A stretch of DNA of 64,000 nucleotides from Ianthella basta (Eukaryota > Porifera > Demospongiae > Verongiida > Ianthellidae), in assembly GCA_964019415.1 (NCBI GenBank), contig OZ025879.1, forward strand, positions 3,612,637 to 3,676,636, given 5' to 3'. A model generated the notes under the pieces. It did no database searches, was not told where the DNA came from, and saw only the letters and a list, made by a program, of their open reading frames with translations. Made by a program: the position numbers and the translations under genes. Positions 12,055 through 22,869 of this stretch are shown piece by piece (position 1 is the stretch's first letter; the number at the start of each line of letters is the position of its first letter).

Positions 12055-14700
12055 ATGGACGGCGAAACCAGTTCAATTGATAGATCTATACCTCCCAGTG
12101 CTCCTGAATCGCTGGATAAGAAGCTGTCATGGGACAACAGTGAGAAGGAAGAAGAGATAAAGAACTGGGAGGGTTTTGGTGATTACATGAGAGTGAAGCG
12201 AATGAAGCTCCAGCACCAGTTTCAAAATATGGGAGAAAGTGTGTCTTCCATCTTGCAGGGAGTTTCAGTGTATATAAACGGATACACAGACCCACCTGAT
12301 GTAGAGCTGAAGGCTCTCCTGCGTGCACACGGCGGAAACTACGAGTACATGTATTCTGCATCTAAAGTCACACATATCATTGCGAATAACATGGCTGACA
12401 CTAAGATTAAGAAAATGCCCAATGCCCTAGTGGTTACTCCCAAGTGGATTGTGGATTCTGTGGCAGCTGGTGCCCAGTTACCAACTGAACCCTATAAACT
12501 GTATGGGAAACGGCCTAGAAATCAAAAGACATTATTGTTTCCAATTGACATGGCAGTCAAAGAGACAGATGCTAATCTTGTGAGTGACAACATGGCTGAA
12601 GGGGTTGGAGAAAACAAGAAAGATACTGATCACCCCGATGTTATTGGTGGTGTGTCATCTGGTGATTCAAGTCACCCTAGGACAGGAGAGAACTTTGTTG
12701 CCCAGTTTTATAGCTATTCACGTCTACACCATTTGTCCACATGGGCTTCAGAGCTGAAGGACTATGTTAGTTCAGCTGTGGAGCGAAAAGCTGATGACGC
12801 TCCTTTGGAGCTCCCAATGGCTAGCTCGCTGAGGGGAAGAAGACAAACAGCAGTGGTGCATATTGATCTGGACTGCTTCTTTGTGTCAGTCAGTATCCGT
12901 GGCCGACCTGAACTAAAGGGGAAGCCTGTTGCAGTAACACATGCCAAAGTGCAGAGTGGGGATAGTGCCACACATCAAGACTCAATGTCAGACATTGCAT
13001 CATGCAGCTATGAAGCCAGAGAGCTAGGTGTACGCAATGGTATGTCTGTGGGTGCAGCACTGCGGCTCTGTCCAAACCTAGTGACTGTGCCATACAACTT
13101 TGAAGACTACCACAAGGTGTCAAAGTTATTCTATGACATCCTACTGGCTTGCACGTTGCATATTGAAGCTGTCAGTTGTGATGAGGCGTATATAGATTTG
13201 ACTGATTACACTTCCAGTATGGCAGAAGTGGAGGATATGGTTGGATCCATTCGGAAAGAGATTGAGGAGAAAAGCGGGTGCACTGTGTCTGCAGGGATTG
13301 GCCCCAACATGCTGATTGCTAGGATGGCAACTCGCACAGCGAAACCTAATGGACAGTATCTTGTGAGAAGTGAGGACATTGCCTCCTTTTTAACCTCACA
13401 ACCAGTGAGGGATCTCCCTGGAGTGGGGTATGCCATGGCCAAGAAACTGGATGAGAAGGGAGTCTCCAGCTGTGAGGACCTTAAGGCCATCTCACTTTCT
13501 GTTCTCCAGACATGGTGTGGCAACAAGACTGGGCAGGTTCTATACAATTATGCAAGAGGTCTGGATGATCGAGAGCTAAAGGCATCAAAAGAAAGAAAGT
13601 CCATCTCAGCTGAGATTAACTTTGGAATCCGTTTGAGCACCATGGAAGATGCAGAATCTCTTGTGGGTGATTTAGCTTCAGAGCTGGAGAAGAGAGCTCT
13701 TAATGCAAAGGTTCAAGGCACCTTAGTGACTCTGAAAATGAAGGTGCGTAGCAAGGATGCTGCTGTAACTACGAGGAAGTACCTAGGCCATGGAGTGTGT
13801 GACAATTTGTCTCGGAGCTCTTCCTTGCGGAAGCCCAGTCGTTCAGCAGTAGACCTCAAGCCTGCTTGTGTGAAGCTACTGCGACAGATGAGACCACCAG
13901 CTGAGGATATCCGGGGTATGGGGATCCAACTGAGCAGGCTTTTGAGTGACAACATGGATCACCAAAAGGGGTCTATTGTACAAATGGTGGCAAAAATGAA
14001 GCAAAAGGGAAAGAAGACTGCACAGAGTAGGAGCTCTTTACCCAGTGGCACACTGTCCCTTCCTAGGCTAGAGGTCCAGTCAGCTGAAGCTAACTTCATG
14101 GCAGCTGCTGGGCCCAGACCTGAGCAGGACATGGGTCATCCACCAGAGGCTACAAATTTGGACGTTAACGAGTCCTTCTTTGAGGATATTTACGTCCCAC
14201 CTCTCTCTCAGCTGGATTCAGAGACATTGGAGGGGCTACCATCTGAAATGAAGGAGAGGGTACTCAGCCTCAGTCTTGGCACAGCGGCAAAACGCAAGGG
14301 ACAAGGTGCCAGTGCACCAGAAGATTTGTCTGCACAGAACCAGCAGGCTGCCAGCACTTCCAGTGTAGGGACTGTAGCAGTTGCTGCTTCTTCTGCTCCC
14401 AACCAAGGTTCTGCATCATGTGTGCAGCTTTCAGACATGAAGGAGTACCTTAATGTTTGGCTAAGCAAATCATCTATTACTGGGCCATGCCAAAGAGACC
14501 TGGAGTCTTTTGCAAACTATTTAGGTCGTGTTTCAGCGGACAATTTAGAAGGCATTTTTGTGGTCCTCATGTACCTCAGAAGATCCATTTTGTGCTATCG
14601 AATTGCTGTGTGGCACAGTGGCTTCAATGAATTGGTAACACTTGTAAACAAGCAAGTTATTGCCCAGTTTGGGGGACCTTTGAAAGTGAATATGCTGTAA
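12055..14700 (+). CDS. REV1: REV1 translesion DNA polymerase / dCMP transferase, single exon
   Basis: REV1 inserts dCMP opposite abasic sites and damaged G, and scaffolds other Y-family polymerases and Pol zeta in the nucleus. The 881-aa protein has a BRCT domain at about residues 60-150 (VYINGYTDPP, THIIANN, VVTPKWIVDS), the REV1-specific N-digit FVAQFYSYSRLHHLSTW at about 221-237, and Y-family palm with catalytic acidic motifs HIDLDCFFVS and SCDEAYID. These are followed by PGVG (helix-hairpin-helix), the little finger ERKSISAEINFGIR, one ubiquitin-binding motif (SETLEGLPSEMKERV) and the C-terminal domain that binds REV7 and Pol eta/iota/kappa. It is shorter than human REV1 (about 1,250 aa) mainly in linkers, and one UBM is seen instead of two. 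The ATG at 12055 is preferred because the longer frame starts at a GTG. Remarkably, there is no intron, unlike its neighbours. Confidence 0.96.
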   Translation: MDGETSSIDRSIPPSAPESLDKKLSWDNSEKEEEIKNWEGFGDYMRVKRMKLQHQFQNMGESVSSILQGVSVYINGYTDPPDVELKALLRAHGGNYEYMYSASKVTHIIANNMADTKIKKMPNALVVTPKWIVDSVAAGAQLPTEPYKLYGKRPRNQKTLLFPIDMAVKETDANLVSDNMAEGVGENKKDTDHPDVIGGVSSGDSSHPRTGENFVAQFYSYSRLHHLSTWASELKDYVSSAVERKADDAPLELPMASSLRGRRQTAVVHIDLDCFFVSVSIRGRPELKGKPVAVTHAKVQSGDSATHQDSMSDIASCSYEARELGVRNGMSVGAALRLCPNLVTVPYNFEDYHKVSKLFYDILLACTLHIEAVSCDEAYIDLTDYTSSMAEVEDMVGSIRKEIEEKSGCTVSAGIGPNMLIARMATRTAKPNGQYLVRSEDIASFLTSQPVRDLPGVGYAMAKKLDEKGVSSCEDLKAISLSVLQTWCGNKTGQVLYNYARGLDDRELKASKERKSISAEINFGIRLSTMEDAESLVGDLASELEKRALNAKVQGTLVTLKMKVRSKDAAVTTRKYLGHGVCDNLSRSSSLRKPSRSAVDLKPACVKLLRQMRPPAEDIRGMGIQLSRLLSDNMDHQKGSIVQMVAKMKQKGKKTAQSRSSLPSGTLSLPRLEVQSAEANFMAAAGPRPEQDMGHPPEATNLDVNESFFEDIYVPPLSQLDSETLEGLPSEMKERVLSLSLGTAAKRKGQGASAPEDLSAQNQQAASTSSVGTVAVAASSAPNQGSASCVQLSDMKEYLNVWLSKSSITGPCQRDLESFANYLGRVSADNLEGIFVVLMYLRRSILCYRIAVWHSGFNELVTLVNKQVIAQFGGPLKVNML

Positions 14701-15620
14701 AGCTTGCAATGTCCTATTAAATGAAATGTAATGATGCATGTGACAAATGGCAACACGTACGCAGCAGGACTAGTGCATGCTCTGTTGTACACAGCTACTG
14801 TATATAGGCCCCCTGTGAACTGCATTCAAATTTTCATGGTTGTGTGTGTATAACTATAAAAGCAGCCTGCAAAATACTAATATAAATGCACATAGGAGAA
14901 CACTTAATGTATGGTGCATTTATATTGATGCATAGTGGCATCTTGTATATTAATGCAGCTGGGCTCGTTGAGACATGAAACTTGGTGGACGCATCCAAGT
15001 GGTCCACCTTCCTATGTTATTAGCGGGATTTCTTAATTAGTCTCAAAATGGCCGACATATGTGAGGTGTACAATTTATTTAACCAGCCAGGCCCGCTCAG
15101 TCTTGACACTTGGTGGACCTATAACTATATATGGATACGTGCTAGCTATTATTAACCCTTGGTGTGCATACAGCCTGGGCCTTTGTACAGTTATGTGTAC
15201 TAATTTCACTTTCAAACTCAGATGTGCACACACGTGCATTGTTCTATTCCTTTCTCGCTAGCTCCGAGTAACCATGGTCAGGGTATGACCATATTGGGGA
15301 TAACTTGTTTCTGTTTGCGAAGCAGTGCACATGCAGTATACGTACAGTTCGTACCTTGTGAACAGCTTAACACAAACCATAATTAAGGCACGCCTTCAGA
15401 AACCACTTGAATACCTTAAGCTGATGTACATTCGCGTAGCCACTATTATATATTACGCAATGTACAATCATATTAGAGTAACAGTATTATGTCACAGACG
15501 TCAACACACACAAGTATAGTACTACATACAAAGGCAAAATGTGAGTACACCCTAAGTGGCAACATAAAATGGTATAGAAATAGCACACTATACAGTATGT
15601 ATGTGAGAGAATAGAAGGGT
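14701..15620. other. Convergent intergenic region, REV1 / Death-Kelch copy 1
   Basis: AT-rich non-coding DNA with no convincing ORF. It contains two copies of TATAACTATA (14849-14858 and 15120-15129). The third duplicated block lacks the 271 bp between them. From about 15424 the sequence is repeated upstream of the other two Kelch copies. Confidence 0.7.
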
Positions 15621-17727
15621 TCATTGTACAGTCCATATGTGTGACACCGCTGCACCTCCCACTGTACGAGGTACATGCAGCGGGGCCACCTCCTTCCACG
15701 TGTTGTCTACAGGGTTGTATTTCTCCACTGTGTTAACTATTTGGCCACCATTGAATCCACCGATAGCATACACCTCCCCCTTCAGTGTAACTGCTCTTAT
15801 CCCAGTCCTGGGGAAGGTCAATGGCGTTATTACTGTCCACTGATTGGTGGAAGGGTTAAAGCACTCTGTTACTGCCAGCCACTGCCCACCATCATACCCA
15901 CCCACAGCATACAAGCAGTTATTCAGCACAGCCACACCAGGACAGGTGCAGTAATGGTGCTTTGAAGGCATCTCCTCCCATTGGTTTGTTCTGGGGTTGT
16001 AGCACTCAACCGTCTTCAATTGCACATTTTCATCAGGCACATGTTCCTTTGATGTCGTTCCACCCACTACATACACCAGGTTGTTCACTGTGCCAACACC
16101 CACATTCGTCTTTGGTGTCTTCAAAGGGGCCACTACCTCCCAACTATTACTCCACATGTTATAGCGTTCCACAGAACTCACAATGTTATTCTTATGCTCT
16201 CCGCCAATGCTGTAAATGTATGACAAAGGAGCTCCAGTGAGGCTGTCTTCCAGTCCTGTGACTGCAGCAACACCGTGGCTCTTCCTAGAAGTGATCATTG
16301 GAGCAACCTCATACCACCTGTTCTGTCGAGGGTTGTAACATTCCACACGTTGACTGCTGGAGCCTCCTATAGTCCCACCCACTGCAAACAGCAGACCATA
16401 CATTTCAGCCACACCAAAGCCACTACGACAGCACTTCATTGGCTGAATTGCATCCATCTCCCATGCATCTAGACCATCATTGTAGCATTCTGCACTGTTC
16501 ACCGCACTGCCTTTTGAGAATCCACCAATGATGTGAATCGCTGGTCCTCGTTCAATTACAGGTTGAGGCCAGCCTGACTGTGGCAGCTGAGTTGATGTTT
16601 GGTACAAGTGAACCATCCCACCTACAGCAATGCAAAGCAGGCCCCATGACATACTCCACTAAATTCTGCACTCCCTAACACACAAAACACTCCAGAATTT
16701 CAATTCTGTGACATAATCACTATACTGAGAAGCCTGACAACCACATCCACACTAGACTCAAAGTTTTGGGTTAGTAGTGAAGGAGGCAATGTTGACTGGC
16801 ACCCTGCATCTCCTGATTCCTGCCCACTCCAGTCTCTCACCTCAGACATCACCCCTGCTGTCACTCACACCTACTGTCTGTACTGTACCCACAATGACTG
16901 CATACTGAAACCTCTATCATGCATGCCTACCCCTAGCCACAAAGAGTTCCTTCATGCATACAATGTTACAACTTGAGCTGGCTACACCAAACATGAAGGC
17001 AAAATGTACATAGTATTTCCTGACTGTACGTAAATACGTAGGCAGAAAAAACACTTTCTGTCACAAAGAAAAATCTGTAAGGTCGTCACAGACTAAATTG
17101 GTGAACATACCATTGATTTCCTGTCCACCCTGGTAGCCTGCATTGATTGAAGGAAAAAATGACTGTCAACAGTAAACATCCATGGAATTTAATCCAGGTG
17201 AAGGAGCTGTGAAAGTGAGTTATGTAAATGACCAACCTTGGGTTGATCGATTATTGCTAAGTAAGGCCAATTTAAATGTGCATCTGTACACGCAACCACT
17301 CTCCAAACGCATCACATCACTACACCCACCCCAGCACCAACCACTCTCCAAACACATCACATCACTACACCTACCCCAGCACCAACCACTAAAACAAGCA
17401 CACATACACAAATCATTCTCAATTCCACGCACCTTTGCTTTCAATGTCTCTCCACAGCTGCTGCACATACTCTGGCTCTCCTGACTCAGCTATGGCTGCC
17501 AAAAGTGTCTCCCAGCAAACAGGTGTGGCAGTTTTGCCACTGTGCCAGGTGCTCAGGCACTCCAGGAAGGCCGCTTCCCTTACTCTCCTTGCATTGCCAG
17601 GGTGACTCTCCTTAGCAGCAGTGATGATACTATTGGAGACACCAAGAAAGGTGCAGACAGCCTCCCAAGCAATTAAGGCGGGCGACTGTGTGATCATAGA
17701 CAGTTCATCAATGCCCGGCTTGTCCAT
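15621..17727 (-). CDS. Death domain-Kelch protein, copy 1
   Basis: Three exons join in phase: 17727-17433, 17137-17111 (27-nt microexon) and 16621-15621, giving 440 aa. Exon 1 encodes a Death-fold domain (residues about 15-95: a Trp near the start, the LGV turn, an SHP segment, then CWETLLAAIAESGEPEYV). The last exon encodes six Kelch blades, each with a GG pair, a Tyr and a Trp (e.g. FAVGGTIGGSSSQRVECYNP). There is no BTB/BACK domain and no signal peptide. By family knowledge Death domains mediate homotypic signalling and Kelch propellers bind protein ligands, so an adaptor or sensor role is inference only. Copy 1 lacks four residues (ALDG) present in blade 6 of the other copies. A strong acceptor (CTCACCTCAG) just upstream of the ATG implies a 5' non-coding exon. 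An alternative unspliced start would be M at 16652. Confidence 0.8.
17111..17137 (-). other. 27-nt microexon linking Death and Kelch domains
   Basis: It is flanked on the minus strand by AATGCAG acceptor and GTATGT donor. It is phase 1 to phase 1 and encodes about nine residues (GYQGGQEIN). The same 27-nt exon with both splice sites is kept at 21072-21098 and 26820-26846. Confidence 0.65.
17297..17400. repeat. 45-bp intronic tandem repeat of the Death-Kelch gene
   Basis: Units of about 45 bp (CAACCACTCTCCAAACACAT...) lie just downstream of the exon 1 donor. Copy 1 has about two units, copy 2 (21256-21370) about two, and copy 3 (27005-27195) about four. Confidence 0.8.
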
Positions 17728-18698
17728 GACCGCCCCTCCTCTGAGGTGAGCAGTGAAGAAGAACTGAGTACTAGCTTAAGACTTCACAAATAGCTTCAAT
17801 TGTTATTTTTACAGCAACATAGTGTCACACAACACTGTACAAACCATGGTGAATTACTACTGTAGCTATAAATCAATTTGACATGTGGCCAATTAAAATC
17901 AATCCTCAATCTACCATTTCTACTTCACAGTAGTGTGAACAATAACATTTATCAGCAACTGTGCTCACTATAATATCCAACAGTGGGCTGGGTGGTAGCT
18001 CATATCTATGTTCATATCCTGCAGATAGACAGGGTGCTGTTCTAGCCAACATCCCCGTTCACTCAGGAGACAGGCACTTGCTAGGCATGCGGCGCGTAAG
18101 CAACACTTCTATTGACATGCACCTCCCTTTGTACCACTGGCAATGAGAGGTAAGGACACCTACCCACATATGGCAGTGATAGCTAGCAAGGTCATCAGCT
18201 GCAACCAAAGGCATTCAAAATAGCCTACCAAGTGATGCTTAACATCACAAATTGACTAGGGTTGCCAATAGCAGCACAAGCAGAATAGAATCTTCATTAC
18301 AGTTCCCTCAGTTGATAGTTAGCTGCCCATTGTACATGGCTTGTGGACATTCTTTGCCCTGTCACACATTTGAAGGCCTAGGAACCACTGGCATGGGGTG
18401 CACCCAACTACAAGCAGGCACGCCTATTCCTCGACTGCCACATTGAGTATAGTAGCTATAGGATAGACTGAATAGGTAGGATTATAATAGGACACTAGAA
18501 ACAACAGTCACTTGTGACTTCGAATAAATTATTCCGCCATACTGCCCAAGAGAACATTATTTCATACATGCCGTAGCGAAGTACGCACCGTGTGAAGTCG
18601 ATCTAGGTGGAGAAATGACAACCAGAAGGCTTCAAGCTCTTGACTGTAGCAGCTCAAAGGTGAGCGGGGGGTTTCCTGTTTAGGCGCGACTTTAAAAA
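17728..18698. other. Spacer between Death-Kelch copy 1 and orphan TUBGCP5 exon 1
   Basis: This region should contain the Death-Kelch promoter and 5' non-coding exon(s), and the TUBGCP5-type promoter. It is repeated with few differences at 21693-22664 and 27531-28477. A 61-codon plus-strand ORF at 17961-18146 is preserved in all copies but resembles nothing I recognise, and whole-block identity explains its retention. Confidence 0.55.
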
Positions 18699-18767
18699 AT
18701 GGCGGTTCTTCCGAAGCAAGTGGAACAGCTCGCTGGGAGTTTGGTGACTGCTGTGACTGGATTCGAA
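18699..18767 (+). pseudogene. Orphan first coding exon of TUBGCP5 (duplicate 1)
   Basis: The 69-nt exon starts MAVLPKQVEQLAGSL and ends at a GTAAGC donor, like the functional exon at 28478-28546. No downstream TUBGCP5 exons follow; the next gene is another Death-Kelch copy on the opposite strand. It is a promoter plus first exon carried along by segmental duplication. It may still be transcribed. Confidence 0.8.
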
Positions 18768-18778
18768 GTAAGCAAGAT

Positions 18779-19164
18779 GCACGTGCGGATCAGGTGCACT
18801 ATCCGGACCATAACCCTAACTGTAGTGAGCACCCAAGGCTAAGTTGTTGTAGCGAGCGCCCAAGACTAAGTGGTTGTAGCGAGCGCCCAAGACTAAGTTG
18901 TTGTAGCGAGCGCCCAAGACTAAGTGGTTGTAGCGAGCGCCGAGACTATAAGTTGTTGTAGCGAGCGCCCAAGGCTAAGTTGTTGTAGCGAGCGCCCAAG
19001 GCTAAGTTGTTGTAGCGAGCGCCCAAGACTAAGTTGTTGTAGCGAGCGCCCAAGGCTAAGTTGTTGTAGCGAGCGCCCGAGACTAAGTTGTTGTAGCGAG
19101 CGCCCAAGGCTAAGCTGTTGTGAAATTCACCTTGGTCCGGATAATGCACCTGACCCGCACGTGC
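18779..19164. mobile_element. 370-bp MITE with 8-bp TSD and internal tandem repeats
   Basis: The element at 18787-19156 is bounded by direct duplications GCACGTGC (18779-18786, 19157-19164). Its ends are inverted: GGATCAGGTGCACTATCC with GGACC at the left, mirrored at the right with about two mismatches. The interior is about ten 27-bp units (GTTGTAGCGAGCGCCCAAG core). The two paralogous sites (after 22733 and 28546) have a single GCACGTGC and no insert, so the insertion is directly demonstrated. An 8-bp TSD points to the hAT superfamily (inference). Confidence 0.85.
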
Positions 19165-19570
19165 ATGCGTGTAGCTAAGATTATTGTCCTTTACAGGCAG
19201 CAAACAATGTCTGTAACACGGATTCCTTCAATATCCTGTTTAACTTCAGAAGCACACTTGTAGTAAGCAGCTGGGCCGTCTGGTACACTGTAGTGTTACC
19301 ACGATACGAGAATATGTGCAGCACAACATGTAGAGGTTCATGGCGATACACTTCATGTACACTTCACACTTCAATGTACATTCATGTAGCCACTATTATA
19401 TATTACGCAATGTACAATCATATTAGAGTAACAGTATTATGTCACAGACGTCAACACACACAAGTATAGTACTACATACAAAGGCAAAATGTGAGTACAC
19501 CCTAAGTGGCAACATAAAATGGTATAGAAATAGCACACTATACAGTACGTATGTGAGAGAATAGAAGGGT

Positions 19571-21692
19571 TCATTGTACAGTCCATATGTGTGACACCGC
19601 TGCACCTCCCACTGTACGAGGTACATGCAGCGGGGCCACCTCCTTCCATGTGTTGTCTACAGGGTTGTATTTCTCCACTGTGTTGACTATTTGGCCACCG
19701 TCTAGTGCCCCATTGAATCCCCCGATAGCATACACCTCCCCCTTCAGTGTAGCTGCTGTTATCCCAGTCCTGGGGAAGGTCAATGGTGTTATTACTGTCC
19801 ACTGATTGGTGGAAGGGTTAAAGCACTCTGCTACTGCCAGCCACTGCCCACCATCATACCCACCCACAGCATACAAGCAGCCATTCAGCACAGCCACACC
19901 AGGACAGGTGCAGTAATGGTGCTTTGAAGGCATCTCCTCCCATTGGTTTGTTCTGGGGTTGTAGCACTCAACCGTCTTCAATTGCACATGTTCATCAGGC
20001 ACATGTTCCTTTGATGTCGTTCCACCCACTATATACACCAGGTTGTTCACTGTGCCAACTCCCACATTCTTCTTTGGTGTCTTCAAAGGGGCCACTGCCT
20101 CCCAACTATTACTCCACATGTTATAGCGTTCCACAGAACTCACAATGTTATTCTTATGCTCTCCGCCAATGCTGTAAATGAATGACAAAGGAGCTCCAGT
20201 GAGGCTGTCTTCCAGTCCTGTGACTGCAGCAACACCGTGGTTCTTCCTAGAAGTGATCATTGGAGCAACCTCATACCACCTGTTCTGTCGAGGGTTGTAA
20301 CATTCCACACGTTGACTGCTGGAGCCTCCTATAGTCCCACCCACTGCAAACAGCAGACCATACATTTCAGCCACACCAAAGCCACTACGACAGCACTTCA
20401 TTGGCTGAATTGCATCCATCTCCCACGCATCTAGACCATCATTGTAGCATTCTGCACTGTTCACCGCACTGCCTTTTGAGAATCCACCAATGATGTGAAT
20501 CGCTGGTCCTCGTTCAATTACAGGTTGAGGCCAGCCTGACTGTGGCAGCTGAGTTGATGTTTGGTACAAGTGAGCCATCCCACCTACAGCAATGCAAAGC
20601 AGGCCCCATGACATACTCCACTAAATTCTGCACTCCCTAACACACAGAACACTCCAGAATGTCAATTCTGTGACATAATCACTATACTGAGAAGCCTGAC
20701 AACCACATCCACACTAGACTCAAAGTTTTGGGTTAGTAGTGAAGCAGGCAATGTTGACTGGCACCGTGCATCTCCTGATTCCTGCCCACTCCAGTCTCTC
20801 ACCTCAGACATCACCCCTGCTGTCACTCACACCTACAGTCTGTACTGTACCCACAATGACTGCATACTGAAACCTCTATCATGCATGCCTACCCCTAGCC
20901 ACAAAGGGTTTCTTCATGCATACAATGTTACAACTTGAGCTGGCTACCCCAAACATGAAGGCAAATGCACATAGTATTTCCTGACTGTACATAAATATGT
21001 AGGCAGAAAAAACACTTTCTGTCACAAAGAAAAATCTGTAAGGTCGTCACAGACTAAATTGGTGAACATACCATTGACTTCCTGTCCACCCTGGTAGCCT
21101 GCATTGATTGAAGAAAAAAATGACTGTAAACAGTAAACATCCATGGAATTTAATGGACCAAGTGAAGGAGCTGCAAAAGTGAGTTATGTAAATGACCAAC
21201 CTTGGGTTGATCGATTATTGCTAAGTAAGGCCAATTTAAATGTGCATCTGTACACGCAACCACTCTCCAAACGCATCACATCACTACACCCACCCCAGCA
21301 CCAACCACTCAAACAAGCACATCACATCACTACACCTACCCCAGCACCAACCACTCAAACAAGCACACATACACAAATCATTCTAAATTCCACGCACCTT
21401 TGCTTTCAATGTCTCTCCACAGCTGCTGCACATACTCTGGCTCTCCTGACTCAGCTATGGCTGCCAAAAGTGTCTCCCAGCAAACAGGTGTGGCAGTTTT
21501 GCCACTGTGCCAGGTACTCAGGCACTCCAGGAAGGCCGCTTCCCTTACTCTCCTTGCATTGCCAGGGTGACTCTCCTTGGCAGCAGTGATGATACTATTG
21601 GAGACACCAAGAAAGGTGCAGACAGCCTCCCAAGCAATTAAGGCGGGCGACTGTGTGATCATAGACAGTTCATCAATGCCCGGCTTGTCCAT
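19571..21692 (-). CDS. Death domain-Kelch protein, copy 2
   Basis: Exons 21692-21398, 21098-21072 and 20583-19571 join in phase to 444 aa, with the same architecture as copy 1: N-terminal Death-fold domain, nine-residue linker microexon and six Kelch blades. Its Death exon translates identically to those of the other copies, while the Kelch part differs at scattered residues (e.g. SFIYSIGGEH and EAVAPLKTPK). It keeps the ALDG insert in blade 6. All splice sites are intact, so it is likely functional. Near-identity of copies suggests recent duplication or ongoing gene conversion. Confidence 0.8.
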
Positions 21693-22664
21693 GACCGCCC
21701 CTCCTCTGAGGTGAGCAGTGAAGAAGAACTGAGTACTAGCTTAAGACTTCACAAATAGCTTCCATTGTTATTTTTACAGCAACATAGTGTCACACAACAC
21801 TGTACAAACCATGGTGAATTACTACTGTAGCTATAAATCAATTTGACATGTGGCCAATTAAAATCAATCCTCAATCTACCATTTCTACTTCACAGTAGTG
21901 TGAACAATAACATTTATCAGCAACTGTGCTCACTATAATATCCAACAGTGGGCTGGGTGGTAGCTCATATCTATGTTCATATCCTGCAGATAGACAGGGT
22001 GCTGTCCTAGCCAACATCCCCATTCACTCAGGAGACAGGCACTTGCTAGGCATGCGACGCGTAAGCAACACTTCTATTGACATGCACCTCCCTTTGTACC
22101 ACTGGCAATGAGAGGTAAGGACTCCTACCCACATATGGCAGTGATAGCTAGCAAGGTTATCAGCTGCAACCAAAGGCATTCAAAATAGCCTACCAAGTGA
22201 TGTTTAACATCACAAATTGACTAGGGTTGCCAATAGCAGCACAAGCAGAATAGAATCCTCATTACGGTTCCGCTAGTCGATAGTTAGCTGCCCATTGAAC
22301 ATGGCATGTGGACATTCTTTGCCCTGTCACACATTGGGAGGCCTAGGAACCACTGGCATGGGGTGCACCCAACTACAAGCAGGCACGCCTATTCCTCGAC
22401 TGCCACATTGAGTATAGTAACTATGGGATAGACTGAATAGGTAAACGTAGGATTATAATAGGACACTAGAAACAACAGTCACTTGTGACTTCGAATTCCG
22501 CCATACTGCCCAAGAGAGCATTATTTCATACATGCCGTAGCGAGGTACGCACCGTGTGAAGTCGATCTAGGTGGAGAAATGACAACCAGAAGGCGCCTTC
22601 AAGCTCCTGACTGTAGCAGCTCAGAGGTGAGCGGGGGATTCCCTGTTTAGGCGCGACTTTAAGA

Positions 22665-22733
22665 ATGGCGGTTCTTCCGAAGCTAGTGGAACAACTCACT
22701 GGGAGTTTGGTGACTGCTGTGACTGGATTCGAA
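22665..22733 (+). pseudogene. Orphan first coding exon of TUBGCP5 (duplicate 2)
   Basis: The 69-nt open first exon starts with MAVLPK and ends at a GTAAGC donor as in the functional gene. Only about 80 bp of intron 1 follow before the NEK2-derived segment begins. It has no downstream partner exons on this strand before the true TUBGCP5. Confidence 0.8.
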
Positions 22734-22869
22734 GTAAGCAAGATGCACGTGCATGCGTGTAGCTAAGATTATTATCCTTTACAGGCAGCAAACAATGTCT
22801 GTAACACGGATTCCTCCCTGCACAATGGACAGCCATTGGAGTGTGGTAGGGCTAAGATAAACTGTGGGA

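Larger units (their letters stand above)
19374..22815. repeat. Segmental duplication block 2
   Basis: This block repeats about 15424-18840 and 25120-28620: the Death-Kelch gene, its upstream spacer, TUBGCP5 exon 1 and the start of TUBGCP5 intron 1. Homology to block 1 begins near ATGTACATTC (19374) and stops near 22815, where sequence resembling the NEK2 3' flank (about 8650) starts abruptly. Confidence 0.85.

Noticed and set aside
15621..16652. Kelch-only gene starting at M 16652 (MSWGLLCIAVGG)
   Set aside because: A strong acceptor at 16622-16623 and matching phases with the Death exon favour splicing. The region upstream of the splice site looks like a polypyrimidine tract, not protein-coding.
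17961..18146. 61-codon ORF preserved in all three blocks (also 21926-22111, 27742-27927)
   Set aside because: It is short and similar to nothing known, and its preservation is fully explained by recent duplication of the whole block.
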